DNA from: Flavicella marina
GTDB taxonomy: Bacteria > Bacteroidota > Bacteroidia > Flavobacteriales > Flavobacteriaceae
Reading direction: 5' to 3'
DNA: 64,000 nucleotides
Assembly: GCF_009193215.1 (NCBI RefSeq)
Contig: NZ_VYVA01000003.1
Location: 310,001 to 374,000 of the forward strand
Position 1 is the first letter of the stretch. Each line of letters starts with the position of its first letter. The position numbers were made by a program, and so were the translations under genes. Shown one piece after another: positions 53,810 through 62,362 of this stretch. Under the pieces are notes generated by a model that made no database searches, was not told the DNA's origin, and saw only the letters and a program-made list of their open reading frames with translations.

Positions 53810-54404
53810 AAATTTGCTTATCATTTTTACTCGTAATCCTGAGTTAGGGAAAGTTAAAAGCAGACTTGCAAAAAGCATTGGTAACGAGAAAGCATTGCAG
53901 ATTTATAAAGAACTTCTAGCACACACACGCAAAATTTCTGAACATTTAGATGCAGACAAGCATTTGTATTATACCAATGAGATTTCAAATTCTGATGCTT
54001 GGGATGCAAGTATTTATGAGAAAAAAATTCAGGTTACTGGAGATTTAGGTATAAAAATGGGGAACGCGTTTGAATCGGCGTTTTTACTAGGGTATGAAAA
54101 AGTAATTATTATTGGATCTGATATATATGATTTGACCCAATCTCATATCGAATATGCTTTTTCATGTCTTGATAAAACAGATACAGTAATTGGACCCGCA
54201 CTAGATGGAGGCTATTATTTGTTAGGACTAAAAATGTATATACCTTCTGTTTTTAAAAATAAAAATTGGGGTTCGGATTCTGTTTTAAAAGATACGGTTG
54301 AAGATCTAGATACTAAATTTTCTATTTCGTTTCTTGAAACTTTAAACGATATTGATGTAATTTCTGATATAAAACACGACTCATATCTCGTAAATTATTT
54401 ATGA
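53799..54404 (+). CDS. TIGR04282-family arsenosugar biosynthesis glycosyltransferase
   Basis: A 201-residue GT-A fold enzyme. The N-terminus IIFTRNPELGKVKSRLAKSIG and the metal site IGSDIYDLT, then GPALDGGYYLLGLK, are the family's hallmarks. It is taken to add the aglycone or sugar part of arsenosugars after ArsS. It overlaps the rhodanese gene by 11 bases and ends 1 base before the DM13 gene. Confidence 0.9.
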   Translation: MKNKNLLIIFTRNPELGKVKSRLAKSIGNEKALQIYKELLAHTRKISEHLDADKHLYYTNEISNSDAWDASIYEKKIQVTGDLGIKMGNAFESAFLLGYEKVIIIGSDIYDLTQSHIEYAFSCLDKTDTVIGPALDGGYYLLGLKMYIPSVFKNKNWGSDSVLKDTVEDLDTKFSISFLETLNDIDVISDIKHDSYLVNYL

Positions 54405-54405
54405 T

Positions 54406-55113
54406 ATGAGAAACCTACTTATTTTATTTATTCTATCCGTTGCATTTTTGGATGGCTCGTATGCCCAATGTTCTAGAATCGCCCCCTTTTCAGGAGGACC
54501 TTTTGGTGACTATGCTATAAGTGGCAATGCAACTCTAAATTTTCTGTTGAACGGAACAAAGACCTTAAGTTTTGATAGCAATTTTGCAACGACTTCAGGC
54601 CCAGATTTACATGTGTATTTATCAAACGAAACAACTGTTTCAACACCAGGAGGCGTTTTGACAACCCCAAATACCGTTGAAGTTGGTTTGTTGCAAAGTG
54701 CTTCAGGAAGTCAGAGTTACGATTTGTCTGCGATTAGTCCGGCTATTGGATTAGATACCTATACCTATGTACATATTCATTGTAAAGCATATGATCATTA
54801 TTGGGGAGCAGGTACTTTTGGAGTAGCATCAGGAGTAGATTGCGCAACGCTATCTGTAGATGATGATGTTACGAATGTGCCTTTTTTAATATATCCTTCT
54901 GTGATCACCAATGATGAAGTTTCCATTCAATTGGTGAAGGATGAAGAAATCACTATACATTTTTATTCTGTGCTAGGTGAGTTGGTACAAAAACCATTAC
55001 TTTTAAATAATGAAATGAATCGAATTGATGTTTCTAAATTCCAAAAAGGAATTTATATTTTAAGAGTTACCTATAGAAACCAATTCAAAACCCAGAAAAT
55101 TATCGTTCAGTAA
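54406..55113 (+). CDS. DM13-domain protein with T9SS C-terminal sorting signal
   Basis: A 235-residue exported protein: signal peptide (ILSVAFLDGSYAQ), a DM13-like domain at about residues 25-140 (SGPDLHVYLS, then THVHIHCKAYDHYWGAGTF-type end, here YTYVHIHCKAYDHYW, with a Cys often linked to redox function), and a C-terminal type A sorting domain (IYPSVITNDEVSI ... GIYILRVTY ... KIIVQ). It would be secreted by the type IX system. It lies between the glycosyltransferase (1 base) and the phosphorylase (no gap), so it belongs to the operon. Its role there is unknown. Confidence 0.85.
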   Translation: MRNLLILFILSVAFLDGSYAQCSRIAPFSGGPFGDYAISGNATLNFLLNGTKTLSFDSNFATTSGPDLHVYLSNETTVSTPGGVLTTPNTVEVGLLQSASGSQSYDLSAISPAIGLDTYTYVHIHCKAYDHYWGAGTFGVASGVDCATLSVDDDVTNVPFLIYPSVITNDEVSIQLVKDEEITIHFYSVLGELVQKPLLLNNEMNRIDVSKFQKGIYILRVTYRNQFKTQKIIVQ

Positions 55114-55926
55114 ATGTTAGAACAAGTTAAAGAAACAGTTGCTTTTTTAAAAAATAAAGGATTTCTTGAAGCCGAAGTGGGTATCGTTTTGGGTACTGGT
55201 TTAGGAAAGTTAACCGAAGCAATTGAAATCATAGAAACAATATCTTATAAAGAAATACCAAATTTCCCTATTGCTACTGTAGAATCTCATGCCGGAAATT
55301 TGATCTATGGAACCCTTGGAGGAAAAAGGGTTGTTGCGATGCAAGGTCGGTTTCATTTATACGAGGGGTATTCATTTTCAGAAATCACATTTCCTATTAG
55401 AGTATTGAAGTTATTAGGTGTAGAAAATTTGTTAATTTCGAATGCGGCAGGAGCCATTAACTTAGACTATAAAAAAGGAGAGTTGATGTTGGTAGAAGAT
55501 CATATTAATTTACAAGGTGGATCTCCTTTGGCAGAGAAAAACATCGAAGAATTTGGTCCTAGATTTGTAGATATGATTGAGCCTTATTCGAAAGAACTGA
55601 ATCAAAAAATTAAAGCTTGCGCAGAAAAACTTAAAATCAAACTATTTGAAGGTGTATATGCTTCCGTAGTTGGTCCACAATTAGAAACTCGTGCAGAATA
55701 TCGTTATTTAAAAATTATAGGAGCAGATGCTGTTGGTATGTCTACTGTACCAGAAGTAATTGTAGCGAACCAGATGAATTTGCCTTGTATTGCTGTATCT
55801 GTGTTAACAGATGAATGTGATGCAGACAACTTAAAACCGATTAATATTCCTGAAATACTGGAATTAGCAGCAAAGGCAGAGCCAAAGCTAGTTTCGCTTT
55901 TTACTGAGTTGATAAAAACAATATAA
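55114..55926 (+). CDS. purine nucleoside phosphorylase of the arsenosugar operon
   Basis: A 270-residue trimeric-type phosphorylase. The phosphate loop is GTGLG (27-31), with RFHLYEGY (79-86), SNAAGAIN (109-116), PQLETRAEY (Glu191, matching human Glu201) and GMSTVPEV. At the position of human Asn243 it has Asp233 (LTDECD); Asp there widens the human enzyme towards adenosine. The start codon follows the DM13 stop directly. In this setting it may remove adenine from the ArsS product; a general purine salvage role is the alternative. Confidence 0.92.
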   Translation: MLEQVKETVAFLKNKGFLEAEVGIVLGTGLGKLTEAIEIIETISYKEIPNFPIATVESHAGNLIYGTLGGKRVVAMQGRFHLYEGYSFSEITFPIRVLKLLGVENLLISNAAGAINLDYKKGELMLVEDHINLQGGSPLAEKNIEEFGPRFVDMIEPYSKELNQKIKACAEKLKIKLFEGVYASVVGPQLETRAEYRYLKIIGADAVGMSTVPEVIVANQMNLPCIAVSVLTDECDADNLKPINIPEILELAAKAEPKLVSLFTELIKTI

Positions 55927-56001
55927 AACAGTCAGAAGTGTAAAGTCGTACTTGATGAATTGCGACGAATCACTTAAGACATTAGATTTAATAAAGAATA
56001 T

Positions 56002-56970
56002 ATGAGTTATTTAGATACTACACATAATGTTTACAAAGAAGCAGCATTAACACCAGATGTTGGTTTGTGTTGTACTACAAATCCGATATGGGAATTACCA
56101 GGTTTGAAAATTCCTAAAATCATGCAAGAAATGAATTATGGTTGTGGAAGCACAGTGAATGCAAGAGATTTGACAAATTCCCCAAAGATACTGTATGTCG
56201 GTGTTGGAGGAGGAATGGAGTTGTTGCAATTTTCGTATTTCTCACGTCAGAAATCAGGTGTGATTGGAGTCGATGTAGTTGACGAAATGTTAGAAGCATC
56301 TCGAAAGAATTTTTTAGAGGCAGAAAAACAAAATTCATGGTTCAAAAGTGAGTTTGTAGACTTGGTAAAAGGTGATGCGCTAAACTTGAATGTAGAAGAT
56401 AGTAGCATTGACGTAGCAGCACAAAACTGTTTGTTCAATATTTTTAAAGCTGACGATTTAAAAAAAGCCATTTCAGAAATGTATCGAGTATTGAAACCAC
56501 ATGGTCGATTGGTTATGAGTGATCCAACATGTGAACAGCCCATGAATGATACACTAAGAAACGATGAACGATTGCGTGCACTTTGTTTGAGCGGAAGCTT
56601 ACCGATAGCTGAATACGTAAAAATGTTAACAGATGCAGGTTTTGGTACAATTGAAATAAGAGCAAGAAAACCTTATCGAATACTAGATCCTAAAAACTAT
56701 CCTGCAGATGAATTGATTTATATTGAATCGATTGAAGTGGCTGCAATAAAAGATCCAATGCCAGAAGATGGTCCTTGTATATTTACTGGAAAGGCGGCTA
56801 TTTATTATGGAGATGAAGACTTTTTTGATGATGGAAAAGGACACACACTTTTGAAAAATCAACCGCTAGCTATTTGCGATAAAACTGCTGGAGCATTGAA
56901 GTCTTTAGGTCGAGATGATATTTATTTTAGTGAATCTACTTTTCATTATGATGGTGGAGGATGTTGTTAA
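56002..56970 (+). CDS. arsM: arsenite methyltransferase ArsM (arsenosugar type)
   Basis: A 322-residue SAM-dependent methyltransferase. Cysteines expected to bind arsenic are Cys23-Cys24 (GLCCTTNP), Cys48 (YGCGST) and the pair that ends the protein (GGGCC). The SAM site is YVGVGGGMELLQF, with GVDVVDEML after it. The C-terminal extension after the methyltransferase fold is typical of the arsenosugar-associated form. It lies 75 bases after the phosphorylase and 9 bases before a Crp/Fnr gene. Confidence 0.93.
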   Translation: MSYLDTTHNVYKEAALTPDVGLCCTTNPIWELPGLKIPKIMQEMNYGCGSTVNARDLTNSPKILYVGVGGGMELLQFSYFSRQKSGVIGVDVVDEMLEASRKNFLEAEKQNSWFKSEFVDLVKGDALNLNVEDSSIDVAAQNCLFNIFKADDLKKAISEMYRVLKPHGRLVMSDPTCEQPMNDTLRNDERLRALCLSGSLPIAEYVKMLTDAGFGTIEIRARKPYRILDPKNYPADELIYIESIEVAAIKDPMPEDGPCIFTGKAAIYYGDEDFFDDGKGHTLLKNQPLAICDKTAGALKSLGRDDIYFSESTFHYDGGGCC

Positions 56971-56979
56971 GAAATTTTA

Positions 56980-57540
56980 ATGATTAGAGAATTTTTTAAA
57001 TCCTTTGGTGTTTTTTCGGAAGAAGAAATTGATGAAATCGAATCTTATTTTACAAAAAGATCCATCAAGAAAAATGAAGTTTTTTTACAAGAAGGCACAA
57101 AATGTACTGAAATAGCGTTTGTTGTAAAAGGTATTTATAGATCGTATTATACAGGTTCTGATGGAGTGGAAACTACTTATTGTTTTTGTTTTCCAGGGAG
57201 TTTAATGTCTTCTTATTCTGCTTTTATAAGTGGAGAACCAAGCTCGGAAACGCTTCAGGCCTTGACCGATGCAGAGATTTTAGTCGTGAAGAAAACTGAT
57301 TTAGATCAATTGAGTGAAAATTCGTTTAAATGGATGCATGTTTTAAAAACAATTGCAGAGCAGCAATATGTAGCTCTAGAACAAAGAATATTTCAGTTAC
57401 AACGAGAAGGAGCTAGTGAAAAATACAATACATTGCTAGAACGGCAACCTATTTACATTCAAAAAATTCCTTTGCATTATTTAGCTTCTTATTTGGGAAT
57501 ATCTCAAAGGCATTTGAGTAGAATTCGTAAAGGAGTTTGA
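56980..57540 (+). CDS. Crp/Fnr family regulator linked to the arsenosugar operon
   Basis: A 186-residue regulator with a cyclic-nucleotide-type beta roll (about residues 10-125) and a C-terminal HTH (YLASYLGISQRHLSRIRK) that ends soon after the recognition helix, as in many Bacteroidota members. It follows arsM by 9 bases and so shares its transcript. It may regulate this operon or the oxidoreductase downstream. No DNA site for it was identified. Confidence 0.85.
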   Translation: MIREFFKSFGVFSEEEIDEIESYFTKRSIKKNEVFLQEGTKCTEIAFVVKGIYRSYYTGSDGVETTYCFCFPGSLMSSYSAFISGEPSSETLQALTDAEILVVKKTDLDQLSENSFKWMHVLKTIAEQQYVALEQRIFQLQREGASEKYNTLLERQPIYIQKIPLHYLASYLGISQRHLSRIRKGV

Positions 57541-57603
57541 TTTATAGACAAATGTCCTCTTTGACAAAAGTTCAGGGTTTTATTTTTGAGAAAAAATATA
57601 ACA

Positions 57604-58188
57604 ATGAAGAAAATACTTTTGATCAATGGACACCCAAACAAAGAATCTTTTAATTACGGAATTTTTAAGGCTTTTAAGGAAGGAGCTACTTCTCAACATA
57701 CACAGATAAAGGAAATTCAAATAGGAGAACTAAATTTTGATCCTAATTTGGCTTTTGGTTATCAGCAAAGAACTGAGTTAGAACCGGATTTGAAAATGGC
57801 TTGGAAAAAAATAAAATGGGCTGATCATTTGGTTTGGATGCACCCAGTATGGTGGGGCGGATTACCTGCCATTACTAAGGGATTTATAGATCGTTTGTTT
57901 TTACCCGGTATGGCTTTTCAATACAAAGAGAATTCGATTTGGTGGGATAAATTACTTACAGGAAAAACCGCGCAAATAATTACAACCTTAGATCAGCCAA
58001 AATGGTTTTATAGATTTATCAATAAAAGACCAAGTGTGAATCAATTAAAGAAAAACACATTAGAGTTTTGCGGAGTCAAAAATATCAAAGTGCATTATAT
58101 TGAAATGATCAAGAATTCTGATGAAAAGAAAAGAGCATTGTGGTTATCAAAAATCGAAAAGTTAGGGAGAAAACATATTAATGTTTAA
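57604..58188 (+). CDS. NAD(P)H-dependent oxidoreductase, flavodoxin-fold quinone reductase type
   Basis: A 194-residue flavoprotein of the MdaB/KefF-like group. It begins KKILLINGHPNKESFNYG, the FMN or FAD phosphate site, and has HPVWWGGLPAITKGFIDRLFLPGMAF, the family's flavin-binding core. I use the ATG at 57604; a TTG-type start at 57586 adds only six residues. It is 63 bases after the Crp/Fnr gene and 25 before a desaturase-type gene. The substrate, perhaps a quinone, is unknown. Confidence 0.9.
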   Translation: MKKILLINGHPNKESFNYGIFKAFKEGATSQHTQIKEIQIGELNFDPNLAFGYQQRTELEPDLKMAWKKIKWADHLVWMHPVWWGGLPAITKGFIDRLFLPGMAFQYKENSIWWDKLLTGKTAQIITTLDQPKWFYRFINKRPSVNQLKKNTLEFCGVKNIKVHYIEMIKNSDEKKRALWLSKIEKLGRKHINV

Positions 58189-58213
58189 ATTTAGTCAAAA
58201 TATAATGGGATAA

Positions 58214-59092
58214 ATGAGTTCGATTTGGGGCATTTTTAAAGATTCGTTTTTAGGGTATTGGAATTATCTTGTCCATGAAATTTTGAATCCGTCTTGGGAT
58301 AATTATTTCTATGCGCTGATTTTTATATCGGTTGTTGTATGGATGTTAGAAATTTTCTTTCCGTGGAGAAAAAAACAAGGTATATTCAGAAAAGACTTTT
58401 GGTTGGATTTGTTTTACATGTTTTTCAACTTTTTTATTTTTAATCTAATTGTCTTTATAGCGTTATCTTCAGCAACTGAAAAATTGTTTTTAAACTTTTT
58501 GTCATTTTTTTCTTTAGAGCTAACTACTTTACAACTTGTGAATCTCAATGAATATCCTTTGTTGTTGCGATTGTTTTTGTTTTTTGTAATTACAGATTTT
58601 GTACAATGGGGAACGCATGTACTGCTGCATAGCACACCTTGGTTGTGGAATTTTCATAAAGTACATCATTCTGTAAAAGAAATGGGATTCGCTGCACATT
58701 TACGATATCATTGGATGGAAACACTTGTGTATCGAACTACTTTATACATCCCTTTAGCAATTATTGGAGGGTTTCAAGTAGATGATGTGATTTTTGTGCA
58801 TTTAATAGCATTGACTATCGGTCATCTCAATCATGCTAATGTCAAGTTGCATTACGGACCACTTAAATATATTTTGAATAACCCTGAAATGCATATTTGG
58901 CATCATGCGAAAGCATTGCCTTCTGACCATAGCAACGGAGTGAATTTTGGAATTTCTTTGAGTATTTGGGACTATTTTTTTAAAACAAATTACCAACCTA
59001 AAAGTGGGAGGGATATTGAACTTGGTTTTGAGGGTGATGAAAATTTTCCGAAAGACTTTGTGCACCAAGAGATGTATCCAATAAAAACTTAA
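58214..59092 (+). CDS. sterol desaturase family protein (second copy in window)
   Basis: A 292-residue membrane di-iron protein, shorter than the 374-residue relative at 21689. His clusters are HVLLHSTPWLWNFHKVHH (about residues 137-154), HLRYHWMET and MHIWHHAK with further His in NHANVKLHYGP. Three to four membrane helices lie before the first cluster. It follows the oxidoreductase by 25 bases and may receive electrons from it; that is inference. Substrate unknown. Confidence 0.85.
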   Translation: MSSIWGIFKDSFLGYWNYLVHEILNPSWDNYFYALIFISVVVWMLEIFFPWRKKQGIFRKDFWLDLFYMFFNFFIFNLIVFIALSSATEKLFLNFLSFFSLELTTLQLVNLNEYPLLLRLFLFFVITDFVQWGTHVLLHSTPWLWNFHKVHHSVKEMGFAAHLRYHWMETLVYRTTLYIPLAIIGGFQVDDVIFVHLIALTIGHLNHANVKLHYGPLKYILNNPEMHIWHHAKALPSDHSNGVNFGISLSIWDYFFKTNYQPKSGRDIELGFEGDENFPKDFVHQEMYPIKT

Positions 59093-59218
59093 AACAGTGA
59101 TTTTTGAGCTTGAAAGATGTATTTTTTTTAAATATTTACGAACTAGCTAGCGTTTAAAATAAATTATATTAAATTTACGCAAATAAGTAAAAATACATAT
59201 ACTAAAACTATAAAAACT

Positions 59219-60022
59219 ATGAGGAAAGCTTTTACCGCCCTAAGTCTATTATTTGTTGCGTGTACCATGTTCTTGACATCTTGCGCTGATCAACCAAAAA
59301 AACAGAAAGCCTTAGACAGAATTTTAGCTACAAAAACACTAATTGTTGGTACAACTGCAAATCAATTCCCTTTTACTTTCAAAGATGAAAGTGGGAAACT
59401 AGATGGGATAGATATTCGCATAGCAAATTATCTAGCAAATGATTTAGGAGTTGCTGTTAAATATGAAGTGATGGATTTCGATAAATTAATTCCTTCTGTA
59501 GAGAATGGTTCAGTTGATATTGTTTTTTCAGGAGTATCTATTACTACAGAAAGAAATGCTAGAGTGGCATTTCCAGGAGTCTACTATAAAAGTGGTAAAT
59601 CTATTTTATCTAAAAGTAAAACCCTTTCTAAAGGTAAAGCTGAGGATGTAAATAAAGAATCAGTTACGCTAGTAACTGTTAATGGAACTACAAGTGAGGA
59701 ATTTGTGAAAAATAGATTTCCAAATGCAAAACTATTATTGGTTGAAAACAATACGTTAGCCCTTGAGTTATTAGGAGCTGATAAAGCAGATGGTTTGGTA
59801 GCAGATTTCAATACTTGTGAAACAATGGCGTTTTTATATGAGAATAGTTTCTTGTACTATAAAAACATTTCTAAATCTACTGAAAAAGAGTTTATTAGTC
59901 CTGTTGTAGCAGCAGGAGATAACCATTTTATCAACTTAATTTCAAATTATATAGATAGAATCAATGCTATTGATAAGTCTGAAGCTATCGATAACTTATG
60001 GTATCAATATGCGAAGTTCTAA
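59219..60022 (+). CDS. solute-binding lipoprotein of ABC transporter type 3 (orphan)
   Basis: A 267-residue lipoprotein (lipobox LTSC, Cys22) with the two-lobe fold of amino-acid binding proteins: TLIVGTTANQFPFTFKDESGKLDGIDIRIANYL, then VENGSVDIVFSGVSITTERNARVAFPGVYYKSG. It resembles the soluble receptors for polar amino acids. No permease or ATPase gene is adjacent, so it may act alone, as a receptor, or with a distant transporter. A terminator follows. Confidence 0.88.
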   Translation: MRKAFTALSLLFVACTMFLTSCADQPKKQKALDRILATKTLIVGTTANQFPFTFKDESGKLDGIDIRIANYLANDLGVAVKYEVMDFDKLIPSVENGSVDIVFSGVSITTERNARVAFPGVYYKSGKSILSKSKTLSKGKAEDVNKESVTLVTVNGTTSEEFVKNRFPNAKLLLVENNTLALELLGADKADGLVADFNTCETMAFLYENSFLYYKNISKSTEKEFISPVVAAGDNHFINLISNYIDRINAIDKSEAIDNLWYQYAKF

Positions 60023-60037
60023 AAAGAATTTCTCAAT

Positions 60038-60067
60038 AAAAAAGCTCCTTTATAAGGAGCTTTTTTT
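60038..60067. terminator. bidirectional terminator between the solute-binding gene and the barrel gene
   Basis: AAAAAAGCTCCTT pairs with AAGGAGCTTTTTT around 3 bases, with A- and T-runs at both ends; the two neighbouring genes converge on it. Confidence 0.9.
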
Positions 60068-60081
60068 ATGTCTTATTTTTA

Positions 60082-61347
60082 TTAAAAATACTGGCCTATT
60101 CCAAACACCATTCCATGTGTGTTTTCTGTAAGACCAAAGCCATAGTCGATTCTAAATACAGCATTCACAATTTTTTTGTGGATAAATCGTACTCCAAGCC
60201 CTGAAAAAACAACAATATTATCTTGATTGATAAAGTCATTGATACTTCCTCCAGGTGTACGCCAAGATCCTGAATCCACAAAAGCGTTTCCTTGTAAGCA
60301 AAAGATTGAAGTATCGATTAATGAATGTCTGTACTCTGCATTCCAAACAATAGACCCAGTACCACGGTCGATTATATTTCCAACACCTCTAATATTTACG
60401 TTGTTATCCAAGGCAAAAGGTGCGAATGGAGAATCATTGTTTGTCGCAAGTCCGACTCTTAATCTCGTAGCAAAATTACCGCGTTCTTTGATGCGTTTAT
60501 AGTAAAGAATATCATTCCATCCAATCAAAAAGTTTGGCGAAGATACGTTGGTTTCAGAAGTCACATATTGAAAATTAAAAATGTCTTTGAATCCAGAAAC
60601 ATATTGATAATGGTACTTTAAATTATCGTGTTGGAAAATAAATTTATAAAGTATTTTGTCTTCGATTAAATCAAATACAGGAGGTAGATTATCCCCTTCT
60701 TTTGGTACGTATTGATAATTTTCTCTAAAAATATTTACCCCTGCACTGAATCGATTTTTACCGTCTATTTCATACAGAGCTAAAACTTCATATGAGACAT
60801 TGTTGTATTTATAATCCACGGCACCTTGTTCGAAAAAAACCGGTTCTAAAGAAGTGAAATTTTGATAGCTAAGTCCGAGTCCGAATTTTCGTGAAAAAAG
60901 ATAGGGTGCTTGAAAACTTATTCGGTACGAATCGTAAATGTCTTTTTGGTAAAATCCACCTATGACCATTCCATTTCCCAAGAAATTATAATCTGAAAGC
61001 CCAATGCGATATGCGACTTCTTCGTTGTTTGAAGTATACACATTAAACAATGGAATTATGGTGAAGTTCTCTTCCACTGTATATTCAATTTTACATCTGT
61101 TGTTGGTTTGTGGAATTATTTTTGATGTTGCATTTGCGACTGCTGGCAATCGAATTAAGAATACAAGGTCTTGCTCTATTTGTGCAGAATCCAAAACCTG
61201 ATTTTTTTTTACAGAAACAATTTTTTCTAAAAATTTCGTGTCTGTTTTTTTGTTTCCGACAAATGAAACTTCGCTAATTGTTGTGGTTTGTGATGTTACA
61301 GGTAAACTTAAAAATCCAATGAGTAAAAGGAATAAAATTCTATTCAT
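60082..61347 (-). CDS. outer-membrane protein with POTRA-like domain and BamA/TamA-type barrel
   Basis: A 421-residue protein with a signal peptide (LLLIGFLSLPVTSQ). One POTRA-like domain (about residues 24-95: ISEVSFVGNKKTDTKFLEKI) is followed by a barrel that ends in Phe (GMVFGIGQYF). This is the pattern of short Omp85 proteins that insert or secrete other proteins. It overlaps the upstream glycosidase gene by 8 bases, so the two are translated together. Confidence 0.8.
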   Translation of the reverse strand: MNRILFLLLIGFLSLPVTSQTTTISEVSFVGNKKTDTKFLEKIVSVKKNQVLDSAQIEQDLVFLIRLPAVANATSKIIPQTNNRCKIEYTVEENFTIIPLFNVYTSNNEEVAYRIGLSDYNFLGNGMVIGGFYQKDIYDSYRISFQAPYLFSRKFGLGLSYQNFTSLEPVFFEQGAVDYKYNNVSYEVLALYEIDGKNRFSAGVNIFRENYQYVPKEGDNLPPVFDLIEDKILYKFIFQHDNLKYHYQYVSGFKDIFNFQYVTSETNVSSPNFLIGWNDILYYKRIKERGNFATRLRVGLATNNDSPFAPFALDNNVNIRGVGNIIDRGTGSIVWNAEYRHSLIDTSIFCLQGNAFVDSGSWRTPGGSINDFINQDNIVVFSGLGVRFIHKKIVNAVFRIDYGFGLTENTHGMVFGIGQYF

Positions 61348-62359
61348 ATGATTGATTGCTTTTGTAAAATTCTCTTACAAAATGTTCAGAGTTTTTGTTT
61401 TGTACCGTATAGCCATGATGGTTCAATCCACCAGATGTTTCGTGTTTATCAAACCATTTCCATAGAAAACCACCCTCGAACCATTGTTCATCCCAAAAAG
61501 TTGTATAAAGTGCTTTAAGTGCATTTATTTGTGCTGTTGGGTTGTGAGGTGAAGGGGTGTCAGATACCCAGGGTTCTTTTGTTGAATAATCTGCACTTCT
61601 ATAACCATATTCGGTAAAGATAATTTTTTTTTGGTGTTTTTTACTGAAGCTTTTTAGTTCGTTTTTAACGGGAAGCCATTTCCTAAGTAATTCGTTTACT
61701 TCAGGCGTTTGCTTTGTTGATAAAGGGAAGTATGCATCTATACCAATGCAATCTAGTGCATCCCAAAAAGTTGGAGTTTTATATGAATCCCAGTTTGCAG
61801 CATAAGTAAGTTGTCCTTTGTAAACCTTTTTAATTTCAATAATGAGCTGCTCCCAAAATATTGGTCGGTGTTTAACGAAAAGTTTTAATTCAGTTCCTAT
61901 ACAAAGCATGTCAATGGATTCCTTTTCTGCTAGGTTTGCATAAAAAACTAAAAAATCACGATAGTTTTGTTCAAATGATTTCCAATCACGCTCGCTTTTC
62001 ATTTCAATGAAACCCGTGAAAACACCTTTTTTTACCCATATTTGAGGTTTGAGCATTCTTTTGATGTGATGCTGATGAAAGAGATCTGAGGTTAATTGAA
62101 TGCCTTCTGCAGTTTCTCCTTTCCACTGCCACTTGTTATTGAAGCTAAGGTCGGGTTTTGTTGCAGAAGGCATAAAGCCAAAGGGCATGAGCGCCACCCA
62201 ATTGGCATGCATGTTTTTGACAGAAAGTACGTCTTTCGTGTTTGGTATTTTATTTGATGCAACGAAGCTTAGTCCATTGATTTTTAAAATGTTTTTTTGT
62301 TGCCCCGTCATGTGAAAACTCATGAATAGAATAACTATAAAAACACTTCGATAACTCAT
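61340..62359 (-). CDS. glycoside hydrolase, TIM-barrel type (GH113-like)
   Basis: A 339-residue exported protein with a signal peptide (FIVILFMSFHMTGQ). The TIM-barrel markers are MLCIGTELKLF (probable acid/base Glu), DCIGIDAYFPLS and IIFTEYGYRS (probable nucleophile Glu), followed by GGFLWKWFDKH, like GH113 beta-mannanases and related proteins. The actual substrate is unknown. It lies 3 bases after an outer-membrane protein gene and overlaps the POTRA-barrel gene. Confidence 0.8.
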   Translation of the reverse strand: MSYRSVFIVILFMSFHMTGQQKNILKINGLSFVASNKIPNTKDVLSVKNMHANWVALMPFGFMPSATKPDLSFNNKWQWKGETAEGIQLTSDLFHQHHIKRMLKPQIWVKKGVFTGFIEMKSERDWKSFEQNYRDFLVFYANLAEKESIDMLCIGTELKLFVKHRPIFWEQLIIEIKKVYKGQLTYAANWDSYKTPTFWDALDCIGIDAYFPLSTKQTPEVNELLRKWLPVKNELKSFSKKHQKKIIFTEYGYRSADYSTKEPWVSDTPSPHNPTAQINALKALYTTFWDEQWFEGGFLWKWFDKHETSGGLNHHGYTVQNKNSEHFVREFYKSNQSYE

Positions 62360-62362
62360 TTG

